From CAVVMA01 sp963788205 (GTDB lineage: Bacteria > Desulfobacterota > Binatia > Binatales > Binataceae), in the NCBI GenBank assembly GCA_963788205.1, contig CAWBGG010000009.1:682001-746000 (forward strand): a DNA stretch of 64,000 bases, given 5' to 3'. Shown in pieces: positions 9,186 to 18,503 of this stretch (position 1 is its first letter; each line of letters starts with the position of its first letter). Below the pieces are notes generated by a model. It made no database searches and was not told the DNA's origin. It saw only the letters and a list, made by a program, of their open reading frames with translations. Position numbers and translations under genes: made by a program.

Positions 9186-10470
9186 CAGGCTGCGGAAAAA
9201 CGGACGATTAACATAGCGGGATGTGCTTGCGAGAGCGTTGGCATGGACTGTGAGGGCGCCGAATGAGGTTTAGTGGGTCAAGTGTCGCGGTTCTTCACCC
9301 GATTGCAGGTGGCTCAGGGAGCAGCCAGCGCCAAATTGCGCATCCTGACCAGGTTGTAGGCGGCCAGCGCGAAGCTAAACATCCAACTGACCCGCGCCAC
9401 GCCGCGATGGCGCGTCTTGCGCAGGCCGGCGACCGTTTTGAGCCAGCCGAAGATCTCCTCGATGCGTTTACGTTTGCGCTGGCTGATCAGATAGCCGGGA
9501 TGACGCGTGGTCCGTTGATCGATGATAGTGGAGCGCTTGCAGGCCAGGTGTGGAGTGACTTGGTGGTCACGCAACTGCTGAATAAATTGCTTGCGGTCGT
9601 AGCCCTTGTCGGCGCCCAGAGTCACTCGACGCCAGCCCGGGAGCTTTTCCACCATCGCCAAGGCCGCCTCCGGTTCGGCGCGGCCGCTGGCCTGAGTTAC
9701 GCAGCCTTGGACCGCGAGGCCGTGGCGGTTCTCCATCAGCACATGTCCGGCGTAGCTGAGCTTGGCCTCCTTGCCGGCCCCCTTGCGGGCCAGGCGGGCC
9801 TCGGGATCGGTGGTCGATTGGTGCGTGGCGTTGCGGCGCCGCTCACCGTGGAAGTTGACGCTGGGGTTGCCCGGATCGTCCGGCGGAGTCTTGGGGTCAA
9901 CATCTTTGCGCTGGAAGCTCTTGTGACTGGCCCAGGCCTCGATCAGCGTGCCGGCGACGGTGAAATGCTCGTCGGAGAGCAGGCCCTGGAGGCGGGCCTG
10001 GTCAAGCACCGCGCTGAAAAACTCTGCCGCCACCTCGCCCTTAAGCAGCCGCTCGCGGTTCTTGGTGAACACCGTCACATCCCACACCGGCTCATCCAGG
10101 TTGAGCCCCACGAACCAGCGAAACAGAAAATTGTAATCCAGTTGCTCCATCAGCAGCCGCTCGCTGCGCACCGGGTACAGGACCTGCAGCAAGAGCGCAC
10201 GCAACAGCTTTTCCGGCGCGATCGAAGGACGCCCGTTGCGGGCGTAAAGCGCATCGAAGCCCGGCCCCAACTGCTTCAGCGCCACATCCGCCATCGCCCG
10301 GATGGGGCGCAGCGGATGGTCTTGGGGCACCCGTCGCTCCGCCGAAATGTAGCTGAACATCCCAGACTGCTGGTGATCCGTCCCGCGCATCCTCACATCC
10401 TCCTCAAACCCCGCTCACTAGCTACTCTACATCATAATCCAATGAGAAACGACCGTTTTTCCGCATCCTG
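9186..10470 (-). mobile_element. IS5-family-like insertion sequence A (1285 bp)
   Basis: Terminal inverted repeats start CAGGCTGCGGAAAAACGG on the left and CAGGATGCGGAAAAACGG on the right (one mismatch in the first 18). Both are flanked by CTAG (9182-9185 and 10471-10474), a YTAR-type target duplication as expected for IS5. The single transposase gene is on the reverse strand. The right flanking CTAG overlaps the left boundary of the IS630 element. Confidence 0.85.
9314..10396 (-). CDS. IS5-family-like DDE transposase, catalytic Asp replaced
   Basis: 360 residues, full length for the family. An N-terminal DUF772-type domain (FSYISAERRVPQDHPLRPIR, RPSIAPEKLLRALLLQ) is followed by a DDE domain with GADKGYDR and KRIEEIFGWLKT. 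The first catalytic position, which reads HFTVDGTLIEAW in the related transposase at 16.1 kb, reads HFTVAGTLIEAW here: codon GCC replaces an expected GAC. Loss of the first Asp should abolish strand transfer, so this copy is probably inactive although otherwise open. Confidence 0.85.
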   Translation of the reverse strand: MRMRGTDHQQSGMFSYISAERRVPQDHPLRPIRAMADVALKQLGPGFDALYARNGRPSIAPEKLLRALLLQVLYPVRSERLLMEQLDYNFLFRWFVGLNLDEPVWDVTVFTKNRERLLKGEVAAEFFSAVLDQARLQGLLSDEHFTVAGTLIEAWASHKSFQRKDVDPKTPPDDPGNPSVNFHGERRRNATHQSTTDPEARLARKGAGKEAKLSYAGHVLMENRHGLAVQGCVTQASGRAEPEAALAMVEKLPGWRRVTLGADKGYDRKQFIQQLRDHQVTPHLACKRSTIIDQRTTRHPGYLISQRKRKRIEEIFGWLKTVAGLRKTRHRGVARVSWMFSFALAAYNLVRMRNLALAAP

Positions 10471-10473
10471 CTA

Positions 10474-11631
10474 GTGTCCTGAGTTATAAGTTCGTTGAAT
10501 AAATTGTAGCCCGTCGGCGTCTCTCGTATAGGAGGAGGGATGCCGATGCGGACCGGGAGACCGATAGCACCTTTGAGCCTGGCGGCTGAAGAGCGTGAGA
10601 CCTTGGAGCGGTGGGCGCGGCGGCCCAAGAGCGCGCAGGCGCTGGCCCAGCGTTCGCGGATGGTGTTGGAGTGCGCCGTTGGCAGCCCTAATCTGGCGGT
10701 GGCGCGCAAGCTCGGGGTTACCCATCAGACTGTGGGCAAGTGGCGCCAGCGCTTCCTGGAGCGGCGGCTGGACGGATTGCTGGACGAGCCGCGCCCGGGA
10801 GCGCCCCGGCAAGTCAGTGACGCGCAAGTTGAGCGGGTGGTGCAGCTGACCCTGGAAAGCACTCCCGCCGATGCCACTCACTGGAGCACGCGTGCGATGG
10901 CCAAGCGCAGCGGACTGAGTCAGAGCATGATCAGCCGCATCTGGCGGGCGTTTGCCTTGCAGCCGCACCGGGCCGAGGGTTTCAAGCTCTCCAAAGACCC
11001 GCAGTTCATCGACAAAGTACGCGATATCGTGGGTCTGTATCTCAATCCGCCGGACAGAGCGCTGGTGTTGTGCGTCGATGAGAAGGCACAGATTCAGGCG
11101 CTCGATCGCAGTCAGCCGCTGTTGCCGATGCGCCCCGGCCAAGCCGAGCGCCGCACGGCAGATTACAAGCGCCATGGCACCACCAACCTGTTCGCCGCGC
11201 TCGACGCCAAGACCGGGACCGTGATTGGCGAGTTTCATCGGCGTCACCGCACAGCCGAGTTTCGCAGCTTTCTGGAAACCATCGATGCGGCAGTGCCGCC
11301 CGAACTGGACCTGCACCTGATCCTCGACAATTACGGCACCCACAAGACCCCGGCGACCAAGCGCTGGCTGCTGCGCCATGCGCGCTTTCATCTGCACTTC
11401 ACTCCCACCAGCGGCTCTTGGCTCAACCTGGTCGAGCGCTGGTTTGCGCTGCTCACCGAAAAACAACTGCGCCGCGGCGTCCACCGCAGTACCGGCGAAC
11501 TGCAAGCCGCCATCCGCCGCTTCCTTGACAGCCACAACCGCAATCCTAAACCCTTCATCTGGACCAAAACGGCCGACCAAATCCTCGATTCGGTTGCCAG
11601 ATTTTGTCAACGTATTTCTAACTCAGTACAC
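10474..11631 (+). mobile_element. IS630-family element, copy 1 (1158 bp)
   Basis: The ends are GTGTCCTGAGTTATAAGTTC (left) and, in reverse complement, GTGTACTGAGTTAGAAATAC (right). TA dinucleotides flank it at 10472-10473 and 11632-11633, as expected for TA-targeting IS630. The second copy at 62297-63454 has the same length. Confidence 0.85.
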
Positions 11632-11634
11632 TAG
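10540..11634 (+). CDS. IS630-family transposase
   Basis: 364 residues: an N-terminal helix-turn-helix (LAVARKLGVTHQTVGKWRQR) followed by an IS630/Tc1-like DDE domain with CVDEKAQIQAL (Asp 1), HLILDNYGTHKT (Asp 2) and SGSWLNLVERWFALL (Glu). All catalytic residues are present. A purine-rich AGGAGG lies just upstream of the ATG. The last sense codon is CAC, the very end of the element; the TAG stop is made from the flanking TA plus the next base, so the stop is supplied by the target duplication. Confidence 0.92.
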   Translation: MPMRTGRPIAPLSLAAEERETLERWARRPKSAQALAQRSRMVLECAVGSPNLAVARKLGVTHQTVGKWRQRFLERRLDGLLDEPRPGAPRQVSDAQVERVVQLTLESTPADATHWSTRAMAKRSGLSQSMISRIWRAFALQPHRAEGFKLSKDPQFIDKVRDIVGLYLNPPDRALVLCVDEKAQIQALDRSQPLLPMRPGQAERRTADYKRHGTTNLFAALDAKTGTVIGEFHRRHRTAEFRSFLETIDAAVPPELDLHLILDNYGTHKTPATKRWLLRHARFHLHFTPTSGSWLNLVERWFALLTEKQLRRGVHRSTGELQAAIRRFLDSHNRNPKPFIWTKTADQILDSVARFCQRISNSVH

Positions 11635-11843
11635 ACGGATCGCTCCACGCTTTGACCGGCCCCAACTGCGGGCTACCGCTTCGCTAAGCGGTGTTGCGCA
11701 AGCGGCAAAGAGGGGGCATTCACCTCGATAGGCAACTATGGATCTACCGAGGTGAGGATCTTTCCGCGGGCTCTCAACCGCACCAGTTGCACCTCGCTGT
11801 CTAGCAAACGACTTGCGTTGGTGCCAAACGGAGGTACATTCAA

Positions 11844-12812
11844 ATGCGACAACGAAAACTCGATTCAGGGAGGACGTGGGTAGCGACCTTCCTTGCCTTA
11901 TTCTGCTTCTGCGCGAGCGGAGGGACAAACACACTCTCTGCGGCCGCGCAGGATACTGCTCCAGGTCCGGTTGAGAGGACTCAACCCATCGTAGCTGAGA
12001 ATGTGGCGCCGTCCGGGTTCTCGCCGAGCGTCGTCACCTGCACCGCTCCGTCGGCGACGTGCACCAATACAACCATCAATGCCCCATGCACCATCAGCAC
12101 TGCCGGCAGCTATAAGCTCAGTGGAAATGTCAGTCAAGCAACCTCGACGTACGATGCGATTGAGATCAAGGCCGGCGATGTGACTCTTGACCTGGAGGGA
12201 TACCGGGTCTACGGGCTGGGAAGCGGGAGCTGCGCGGGCATCAATGCTTGCCAGTCGACGACCAACTGCCAGAGCAACGTCATCGTCCGGAACGGTTCGG
12301 TCACCAACTTCGGAGGTCCGGGCATTCAACTGGGCGTTCCGGGAGTTGGGGTGGCACAGATGGCGACTGAACTGAGATCCTACAACAATGGCGTGTCTGG
12401 AGGAGGTGGTGGAATCTTGCTGGGCGATTCTTCCAGCGCATTTGACAATATTTCCGAATGCAACGGGCATAAGAACAGTAGCTGTACCGGCACTAGCAGT
12501 AGCGGTGGCGACGGGATAGACTGCGGTACTAGTTGCATGATTGAAGGGAACGTAGCCAACGGGAACGCCAACTATGGAATATTTACATACGCTTACGGCA
12601 TGGTGGCCAACAACGAAGCGTCAGCCGAATGCACCGGGACTCCGAGTTGTTCGTACAACCAGATTTACGGCTTATACAACGGAGGAGGGACGGGCTACGG
12701 CAAGAATGTGATGGAGAACAACACGACAGCGCAGACCAACGGCGGAGTCGGGTTGTGTGGCAACATGTGCGATGGAACACTCTGTGGCGGCTCGACGAGT
12801 GCCTGCAACTAG
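11844..12812 (+). CDS. Secreted parallel-beta-helix-like protein 1
   Basis: 322 residues, with GGAGG about 10 bases before the ATG. The N-terminus is a signal peptide (RTWVATFLALFCFCASGG, then an alanine-rich cleavage zone). The rest carries features of right-handed beta-helix proteins: GDVTLDLEGYRVYG, NVIVRNGSVTNFGGPGIQLG and repeated short Asn/Gly-rich rungs, with many cysteines (CTGTPSCSYN, CGNMCDGTLCGG). I cannot assign an enzymatic activity; a polysaccharide-binding or surface role is inference. A paralogue follows directly downstream. Confidence 0.7.
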   Translation: MRQRKLDSGRTWVATFLALFCFCASGGTNTLSAAAQDTAPGPVERTQPIVAENVAPSGFSPSVVTCTAPSATCTNTTINAPCTISTAGSYKLSGNVSQATSTYDAIEIKAGDVTLDLEGYRVYGLGSGSCAGINACQSTTNCQSNVIVRNGSVTNFGGPGIQLGVPGVGVAQMATELRSYNNGVSGGGGGILLGDSSSAFDNISECNGHKNSSCTGTSSSGGDGIDCGTSCMIEGNVANGNANYGIFTYAYGMVANNEASAECTGTPSCSYNQIYGLYNGGGTGYGKNVMENNTTAQTNGGVGLCGNMCDGTLCGGSTSACN

Positions 12813-12852
12813 CTGCCAGTTTCAGCAAAGGATAAAGAAGGAGAAGAACACC

Positions 12853-13539
12853 GTGACAACACCAAATCTAGCCCGGCGTATGATCGCTCTTGGAGTAGTT
12901 ATTCTCAACCTGGTCGTGATCAACTCGAACGCGATTTCCGGAAACTGCACTTCGTCAACAATAGGGACCACCCCATGCAACATCGCCACGCCCGGGCACT
13001 ATGCCCTGAGCGCCAGCTTAACGGGCAGTCCAGGTAATAATGCCGTAAACGTTAACGTGAATGATGTCGTCCTGGACATGTCCGGCTGGAACCTCACAGG
13101 CGGATCGGGTGCCGATGGCGTCTATGGAGGATCTTCGGAGAACACGACCGTGAGGATCGGTCACACCACTTCGTCAGGATATGGTGGAATAGTGTTGGGC
13201 AATGATAGCGATGTGGAGCAAGTAATAGCTTACGGGAACTCAGGCTATGTGGGCATCTATCCGACCGACAACTCTATTGTTTTCCAGAACATTGCCTACG
13301 GCAACGAGTGGGGCATATGGTCGTCTTACGACGATCTTTACAACCAGAATGTTGCTGCGGGGAGCACCTACTATGAGCTCGGAACGACCGGATCACTAGT
13401 TACTGACAACGCGGTTGGCAATGCCGGCATGTATTTTGGGTCAAACGTAGGCTACGGCAGAAACGTGTCCAGCACCAGCAGCTGCGTTTCCGGCGGCACG
13501 AGTATGGGAGACAACGTGTGCGGCGGCACCAAGCAATAG
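12853..13539 (+). CDS. Secreted parallel-beta-helix-like protein 2
   Basis: About 228 residues from a GTG at 12853, preceded by AAGGAG at a good distance; the longer in-frame ATG at 12757 lies inside the previous gene and lacks a ribosome site. There is a short signal peptide (MIALGVVILNLVV), then the same architecture as its neighbour: CNIATPGHYALSASLTG, NDVVLDMSGWNLTGG, runs of NGS/YGN rungs and a C-terminal CVSGGTSMGDNVCGGT that parallels the end of the upstream protein. The pair looks like a tandem duplication. Function unknown; export is the only confident statement. Confidence 0.7.
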   Translation: MTTPNLARRMIALGVVILNLVVINSNAISGNCTSSTIGTTPCNIATPGHYALSASLTGSPGNNAVNVNVNDVVLDMSGWNLTGGSGADGVYGGSSENTTVRIGHTTSSGYGGIVLGNDSDVEQVIAYGNSGYVGIYPTDNSIVFQNIAYGNEWGIWSSYDDLYNQNVAAGSTYYELGTTGSLVTDNAVGNAGMYFGSNVGYGRNVSSTSSCVSGGTSMGDNVCGGTKQ

Positions 13540-13645
13540 GATCTTGCGCAATGGATGGGGCGGAAGGGCGCGAATGCGCCCTCCGCCCTGAGGGACGACG
13601 AGTGGTCCGATGACCAACTTGGGGAAAGGCTCGAGGGAGGCAGGC

Positions 13646-16069
13646 ATGGAAGGCCGCAGAGCGGCGTCCACCTGCGCTGCGATTCTTGCCTTGCTTGCCG
13701 TCTCGGTGGGCGGAGCTGTGGTGGCGTGCAAAGGGAGCCTGTCTGGTAGCGGCGCGACATCGGGCTTGGTTACGGGCGAGTCGCGCCGCGCGTTTGAAGC
13801 AAATGTCGGCCAGACCGACGCTGCGGTTCGCTTTCTCACAAGAGTGCCGGGCGGCGTTCTCTTTGTGACGCGGACCGGTATCACCCTTAAGTTGGAAGGA
13901 TCGCAGCCCAGGAACGGGAGGCCAACCGGGCCTGCGGTTGCGCGCGTCGTATTTGCCGGCGCCGCGCCCTCGACCGAAGTCGAAGGGATCGATCCGCGGC
14001 CGACCAGAGTCAGCTACTTCGTAGGCAATCAGGCGGAAAAGTGGCGCAGTAACGTGCCGGTCTTTTCGGGCGTGAAATACGCCGGAATCTATCCGGGCGT
14101 CAACCTCCTGGTCGCTGCCGGTGAAAAGTCACTGAGCCTGCGGCTCGTCGCCGCTCCAGACGCCCGTACCGAAGCGCTCCAACCGCGCCTGGAAGAAGAT
14201 GCATTCGGCGCCCTGGATGGGGCGGGTGGCGTGGTCGTCAGCGACCGAAACGGAGCGAGCTTCGTCTTCGAGCGCCCACGCCTTTATCAGGACGGCCGGG
14301 AAGTTGTGAGCGGCCTGGAGTGGAGGTTGGCGCTAGCGACGGAAGCCAACAACTCATTGGCATCTTCGGAAGATCCGTCCGCTTCGCCCAGCGCCACCCC
14401 GACCCCCGTTCCCGTGCCCAATGTCATCAACAATCCGCAACTGGTCTATTCCACTTTCCTGGGCGGGACCGGCATGGGAACCAAGCCGAGAGCGATAGTC
14501 CCTTTCGGTGACATGGCATTCGGCGTTGCAGTGGACCAGCGCAGCCGCATTTACGTCACGGGTTATACCACCTCCCTGGATTTCCCGATAAGCTCTGGCG
14601 CCCTTCAGAATTCCGATAAGGGAGCTTCGAACGGCGATCCCAACGTGTTCGTAAGCGTGATCGATCCGAGCCTGCCCCCTGATGCGCAACTGGTTTACTC
14701 CACATATCTGGGTGGCAGCGGATGCCCCGCCGGCAGCGACCTCTGCCCGAATGGCGATATCGGCTGGGCGATCGCGGTCGGCGAGCAAGGCTACATATAC
14801 GTGACGGGATACACCTTCTCGCCGGATTTTCCGGTTACCGCAAATGCTCTGCAGAAGTCGAACCGGTGCTTTGGCCGAGACCCCTCCAACAATTTTGGCC
14901 CAGCCAACGCGTTTCTTACGGTCATCAATCCGAACGCCGGCGGTGACAAGCAACTCGTGTACTCGACTTATCTGGGCGGGACCGGCGGAGAACTTGGCGA
15001 CGGGCTGGCGGTGGACTCCCAAGGCCATGCCTATGTCGCCGGGATGAGCGACTCGATCGACTTCCCAGTCACGGCCAGTGGTTTCGAGCGCGTGAACCGC
15101 GCTTCTTCCTCAAATCCGGGCAACGTCAACCCAAACGGCTTTCTCTCGATCCTGGATCCCTCGAAAAGCGGGGCCAACTCGATGTTGTACTCCACCTATT
15201 TGGGTGGGAGCCAAGGCGATATCGTCGATGCAGTGGCGCTCGGTCCCAAGGGACTGGTCTACCTGACCGGAGAGGCTGTTTCCCAGGATTTCCCGATCAC
15301 TCCTTCTGCCTTCAAGCCCAAGATAGGATCGGTACCCGCCGGCCACCCCGCTGACTTTGTCGTGGACTCCTTTTTCACAGTTCTGGATCCTTCCAAGCTG
15401 GGACCGCTCCAGCTCGTATACTCCACGTATCTGGGTGGCACCAATGAGGACATTGGGAACGCCGTTGCGGTTGATGGCAACGGTTTTGGCTACGTCGGAG
15501 GACAGACCTGCATCAGCGGTTTGGAGTTGACAGATGACTTTCCGACCACTTTAGGAGCGTTTCAAACCACTTACCCCAAAGACCCAAACACCGAATGTGT
15601 GGCCTTTATGAGCAAGCTGAATCCCAAGGCGGCTGGGAGGGCGTCTCTGGTCTACTCAACCTATCTGGCAGCGCCGCAAGCGCCCCCCGGGCCCAGCGGC
15701 GTCGCCCAGCAGTACACCAAGGCACGCGGGATCGGGGTCGATTCGAGTGGGCTGGTCTACCTCGGGGGCGTGACGAACACAACCGCGTTTCCAATCACAC
15801 CCGGGGCGCTGCAACCGACCCAGGGCGGCATCAACAACTGCTTCATTAGCATTATCGATCCCCGCGCTCACGGCGCTGCCGACTTGGCATATTCCACATA
15901 TCTTGGCGGCGACGCTGGCGACGAACCGGAGACCGGGGGCGGCTTCGCCCTGGGACCAGGTAACCTCGTGTACATTGCCGGGGAAGCGAACTCTATGGAT
16001 TTTCCGGTGACTTCCAATGCCTTCGAGGAGAGGCGTCCTAGCAGGCTGTTGAGAAACCCCTTTCGATAG
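13646..16069 (+). pseudogene. SBBP-repeat beta-propeller lipoprotein, truncated by IS insertion
   Basis: From the ATG at 13646 (GGGAGG upstream) a signal peptide ends in VVACKG, a lipobox-like site. An N-terminal beta domain follows (about residues 45-220, FEANVGQTDAAVRFL). Then come at least seven SBBP/propeller repeats with the signature VYSTYLGG...G..VDSQGHAYVAG..DFPVT. An IS5-type element entered at a CTAG (16038-16041) within the last repeats and the frame now stops inside the element at 16069. Removing the element and one CTAG restores an uninterrupted 878-residue frame that continues at 17363-17603. Such proteins are surface-exposed and of unknown function. Confidence 0.85.
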
Positions 16070-17358
16070 GATCGACAGATGGGTTTGCATCTATATAGTG
16101 GAAGGAGGCCAGTTGGGTAGAGGAGGAAGCGGAAGATGCGCGGCTACGATCGGCCCCAGACCACGATGCTGACCCTGGTTAACCCTGAGCAGCGGGTACC
16201 AAGCAACCATCCGATCAGGTTGATCAAGGGGCTGGCGGAGGTGGCGCTCAAAGAACTCTCGGCGCGGTTGGAGCAGATGTACAGTGAAGTGGGCCGGCCC
16301 TCGATCCCGCCGGAGCGGTTGTTGAAAGCCTCGCTGTTGATGGCGCTGTACAGCGTGCGCAGCGAGCGGCTGTTGTGCGAGCAGTTGGAGTATAACCTGT
16401 TGTTCCGCTGGTTCCTGGATATGAACTGGGACGAGGCGGGCTTCGACCACTCCAGCTTCAGCCGCAATCGGGCGCGGTTGCTTGAGCACGACCTGGCAGG
16501 CGAGTTTTTCCGCACCGTAGTGGCGGCGGCCCGTGCGCTGAAGCTAACCAGCGACGAGCACTTTACGGTGGATGGCACGCTGATCGAAGCCTGGGCCTCG
16601 CTCAAGAGCTTCAAGCGCAGGGATGCGGGCCCGACTGAGCCCCCCGCTGACCCGGGCAATCCGACAGTGAACTTCCACGGCGAGCGGCGCACCAATCAGA
16701 CCCACCAGTCTACGACCGATCCCGAGGCGCAGCTGGCCAAGAAGGGTGCGGGCAAGGAGGCCAAGCTTTGTTACTCGGCCCACGCCCTGATGGAGAATCG
16801 CAACACCATCTTGATCGACTTTCAGGTGGAGCCGGCGGATGGACGTGCCGAGCGGCGCGCGGCGCTGGCAATGGTCGGCGAGAGTCTGCCCGGGCGCCGC
16901 AGGATCACGCTGGGCGGCGACAAGGGCTACGATACCCACGATTTCGTGGAGTCCTGCCGTGCGCTCAAGGTCACCCCGCACGTGGCGCAGAATCTGGCGC
17001 GCGCAGGTGGCTCCGCCATCGACGCTCGTACTGTGCGCCATGGGGGCTACGCTGTCAGCCAATGGATCCGTAAGCGGGTCGAGGAAACCTTCGGCTGGAT
17101 GAAGACCATCGGCGGGCTGCGGCGCACGCGCTATCGCGGTCGCGAGCGCGTCCAGATGCACGCCTACTTGGTCGCCGCCGCCTACAACCTGCTCAGAATC
17201 GCCAAGCTCAGTGGGGCTCCGGCATGAATCATCAATCCACACCACTGTTCCATGCCGCGCGGCGCATGAAAGTGGCTCGCGGGTAGACCTGTAATCCCAG
17301 CGTTGCGCTCTTAACGAACTACGAAACTGAGTAATCAACCCCTTTCCTCAACAGCCTG
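16042..17358 (+). mobile_element. IS5-family-like insertion sequence B, copy 1 (1317 bp)
   Basis: The ends are CAGGCTGTTGAGAAA and, on the other side in reverse complement, CAGGCTGTTGAGGAA. They are flanked by CTAG duplications at 16038-16041 and 17359-17362. An inverted copy of equal length is at 39104-40420. It interrupts the SBBP lipoprotein gene. Confidence 0.9.
16136..17227 (+). CDS. IS5-family-like DDE transposase (IS B, copy 1)
   Basis: 363 residues with the family's two domains: N-terminal NHPIRLIKGLAEVALKEL and RPSIPPERLLKASLLMAL, then the DDE core with HFTVDGTLIEAW (Asp 1), GGDKGYDTHDF (Asp 2) and KRVEETFGWMKTIGG (Glu). All catalytic residues are intact. The translation is the same as that of the copy at 39.2-40.3 kb, so transposition or copying was recent and this element is probably active. 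Confidence 0.92.
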   Translation: MRGYDRPQTTMLTLVNPEQRVPSNHPIRLIKGLAEVALKELSARLEQMYSEVGRPSIPPERLLKASLLMALYSVRSERLLCEQLEYNLLFRWFLDMNWDEAGFDHSSFSRNRARLLEHDLAGEFFRTVVAAARALKLTSDEHFTVDGTLIEAWASLKSFKRRDAGPTEPPADPGNPTVNFHGERRTNQTHQSTTDPEAQLAKKGAGKEAKLCYSAHALMENRNTILIDFQVEPADGRAERRAALAMVGESLPGRRRITLGGDKGYDTHDFVESCRALKVTPHVAQNLARAGGSAIDARTVRHGGYAVSQWIRKRVEETFGWMKTIGGLRRTRYRGRERVQMHAYLVAAAYNLLRIAKLSGAPA

Positions 17359-17362
17359 CTAG

Positions 17363-17603
17363 AGCGATGGCGTCTAACGCGGTTTTTGGTATCTACTATG
17401 CGGCGGACAACGGCTTCGCCTCGGTGCTCAATCCCGCGGTCGCCGAGATACTCCCCCCAACGCCTACGCCGAGCTTGGCTGTGACTCCCACAGCAGGGCT
17501 TCGCGGGACTCCAACCAGAACTGCGACCCGAACGCCTACGCCGCGGCCCACGCCGGGCAGGAGCGCTCGCGGCCCGCTCGTTTCCTGGAAAACGGCAAGC
17601 TGA
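17363..17603 (+). pseudogene. 3' end of the IS-split SBBP lipoprotein gene
   Basis: Once the IS is removed this reads in frame with the upstream part, giving ASNAVFGIYYAADNGFASVL and then a Pro/Thr-rich tail (PTPTPSLAVTPT, TPRPTPG) of the kind that ends several secreted proteins in this window. It has no ribosome site of its own, so it is probably untranslated now. Its last codons lie in the short dispersed repeat. Confidence 0.8.
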
Positions 17604-17633
17604 GAACGGATAGCTACTTGCTACTGCGGCGCC
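17577..17633 (+). repeat. Dispersed short repeat, copy 2
   Basis: Matches 8208-8265 closely (CTCGTTTCCTG..A..ACGG..A, then GAGAACGGATAGCTACTTGC). It covers the stop region of the split SBBP gene. Confidence 0.5.
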
Positions 17634-17681
17634 CGCTGGAACTGACTATCAGCCGTGAGGCGCGGCTGCGTGAACTGACCA

Positions 17682-18503
17682 CTACGCCGAAGCTGCCCGA
17701 TCATGCTTTCGACGATCGAGTAGTTGGCGCGCGATCATGAGCATGAAGCGCGGGTTTCCGATCAGATAGCGTCGCCATAGCCGCCTTGGCTCTATCGCGA
17801 GCCGAAACAGCCATTCCATCCCTGCCGCTTGAAGCCAATGCGGCGCTCGTGGAACAAAGCCGGCGACAATATCGAACGTTCCGCCCACCGTCATCGCGAC
17901 CGCAGCGCCGAGATGGGGCGCATTTTCCTCCAGCCAGTATTCCTGCTTGGGCACTCCCAAGCCTACGAACAGCAAGTCGGGCGCGGCCCGCCCGATGCGC
18001 TCAAGTACGCGTGCTGCTTCGGCAGGATCGTGCTCGAAGCCGTACGGCGGACAATCGGTGCCGGCAATCTCCAAGTCGGGATGGCGGGTTCTCAAGGTTG
18101 CTGCGGCTTGGTCCGCAGCGCCGGGACGCCCTCCCAACAGATAGACGCTCAGCCCCTCGCTAGCGCACCTTTTGCACAGCGCCGCAAACAGGTCCACGCC
18201 GGCGATGCGCTCCTGCAAAGGCGTGCCCAGCAGACGCGACGCAAATACGATAGACATTCCATCCGCAACACACAGAGCCGCACGATTTACGATTCCGGCA
18301 AAGCGTGGCGCATCCGCCGCCAGCAATGCGGATTGCGCGTTGACTGTCGTGACTAATGCCGAACCTTCCGCGCCATCCCGGCGTGCCCGGTTCGACGACG
18401 AAGGCGACTGCGCTTTCAAAGGTAACGTTGTCAGCCAGTACCGGGCCGATCGGTACTTTCGCGCAGAGAGCGTCGGCGCGTTGGGTGCGAATCCATTTGG
18501 CAT
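17682..18503 (-). CDS. WecG/TagA/CpsF-family glycosyltransferase, frameshifted near its start
   Basis: The frame covers most of a WecG-type (GT26) enzyme: TTVNAQSALLAAD, VADGMSIVFASRLLG, ERIAGVDLF, VYLLGGRPGAAD, DLLFVGLGVPKQEYWL and VGGTFDIVAG. These transferases add N-acetyl-mannosaminuronate or similar residues to lipid-linked sugars at the membrane. The conserved N-terminal strand VPIGPVLADNVTFE is found in a different frame at about 18400-18456, so the true start is upstream and a frameshift lies near 18385. The first ~45 residues of the open frame are therefore out of phase. It is the last gene of the glycosyltransferase cluster. Confidence 0.75.
   Translation of the reverse strand: MPNGFAPNAPTLSARKYRSARYWLTTLPLKAQSPSSSNRARRDGAEGSALVTTVNAQSALLAADAPRFAGIVNRAALCVADGMSIVFASRLLGTPLQERIAGVDLFAALCKRCASEGLSVYLLGGRPGAADQAAATLRTRHPDLEIAGTDCPPYGFEHDPAEAARVLERIGRAAPDLLFVGLGVPKQEYWLEENAPHLGAAVAMTVGGTFDIVAGFVPRAPHWLQAAGMEWLFRLAIEPRRLWRRYLIGNPRFMLMIARQLLDRRKHDRAASA

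Noticed and set aside
10471..11610. Long reverse frames inside both IS630 copies
   Set aside because: Antisense shadows of the transposase; the forward frame has all DDE motifs.
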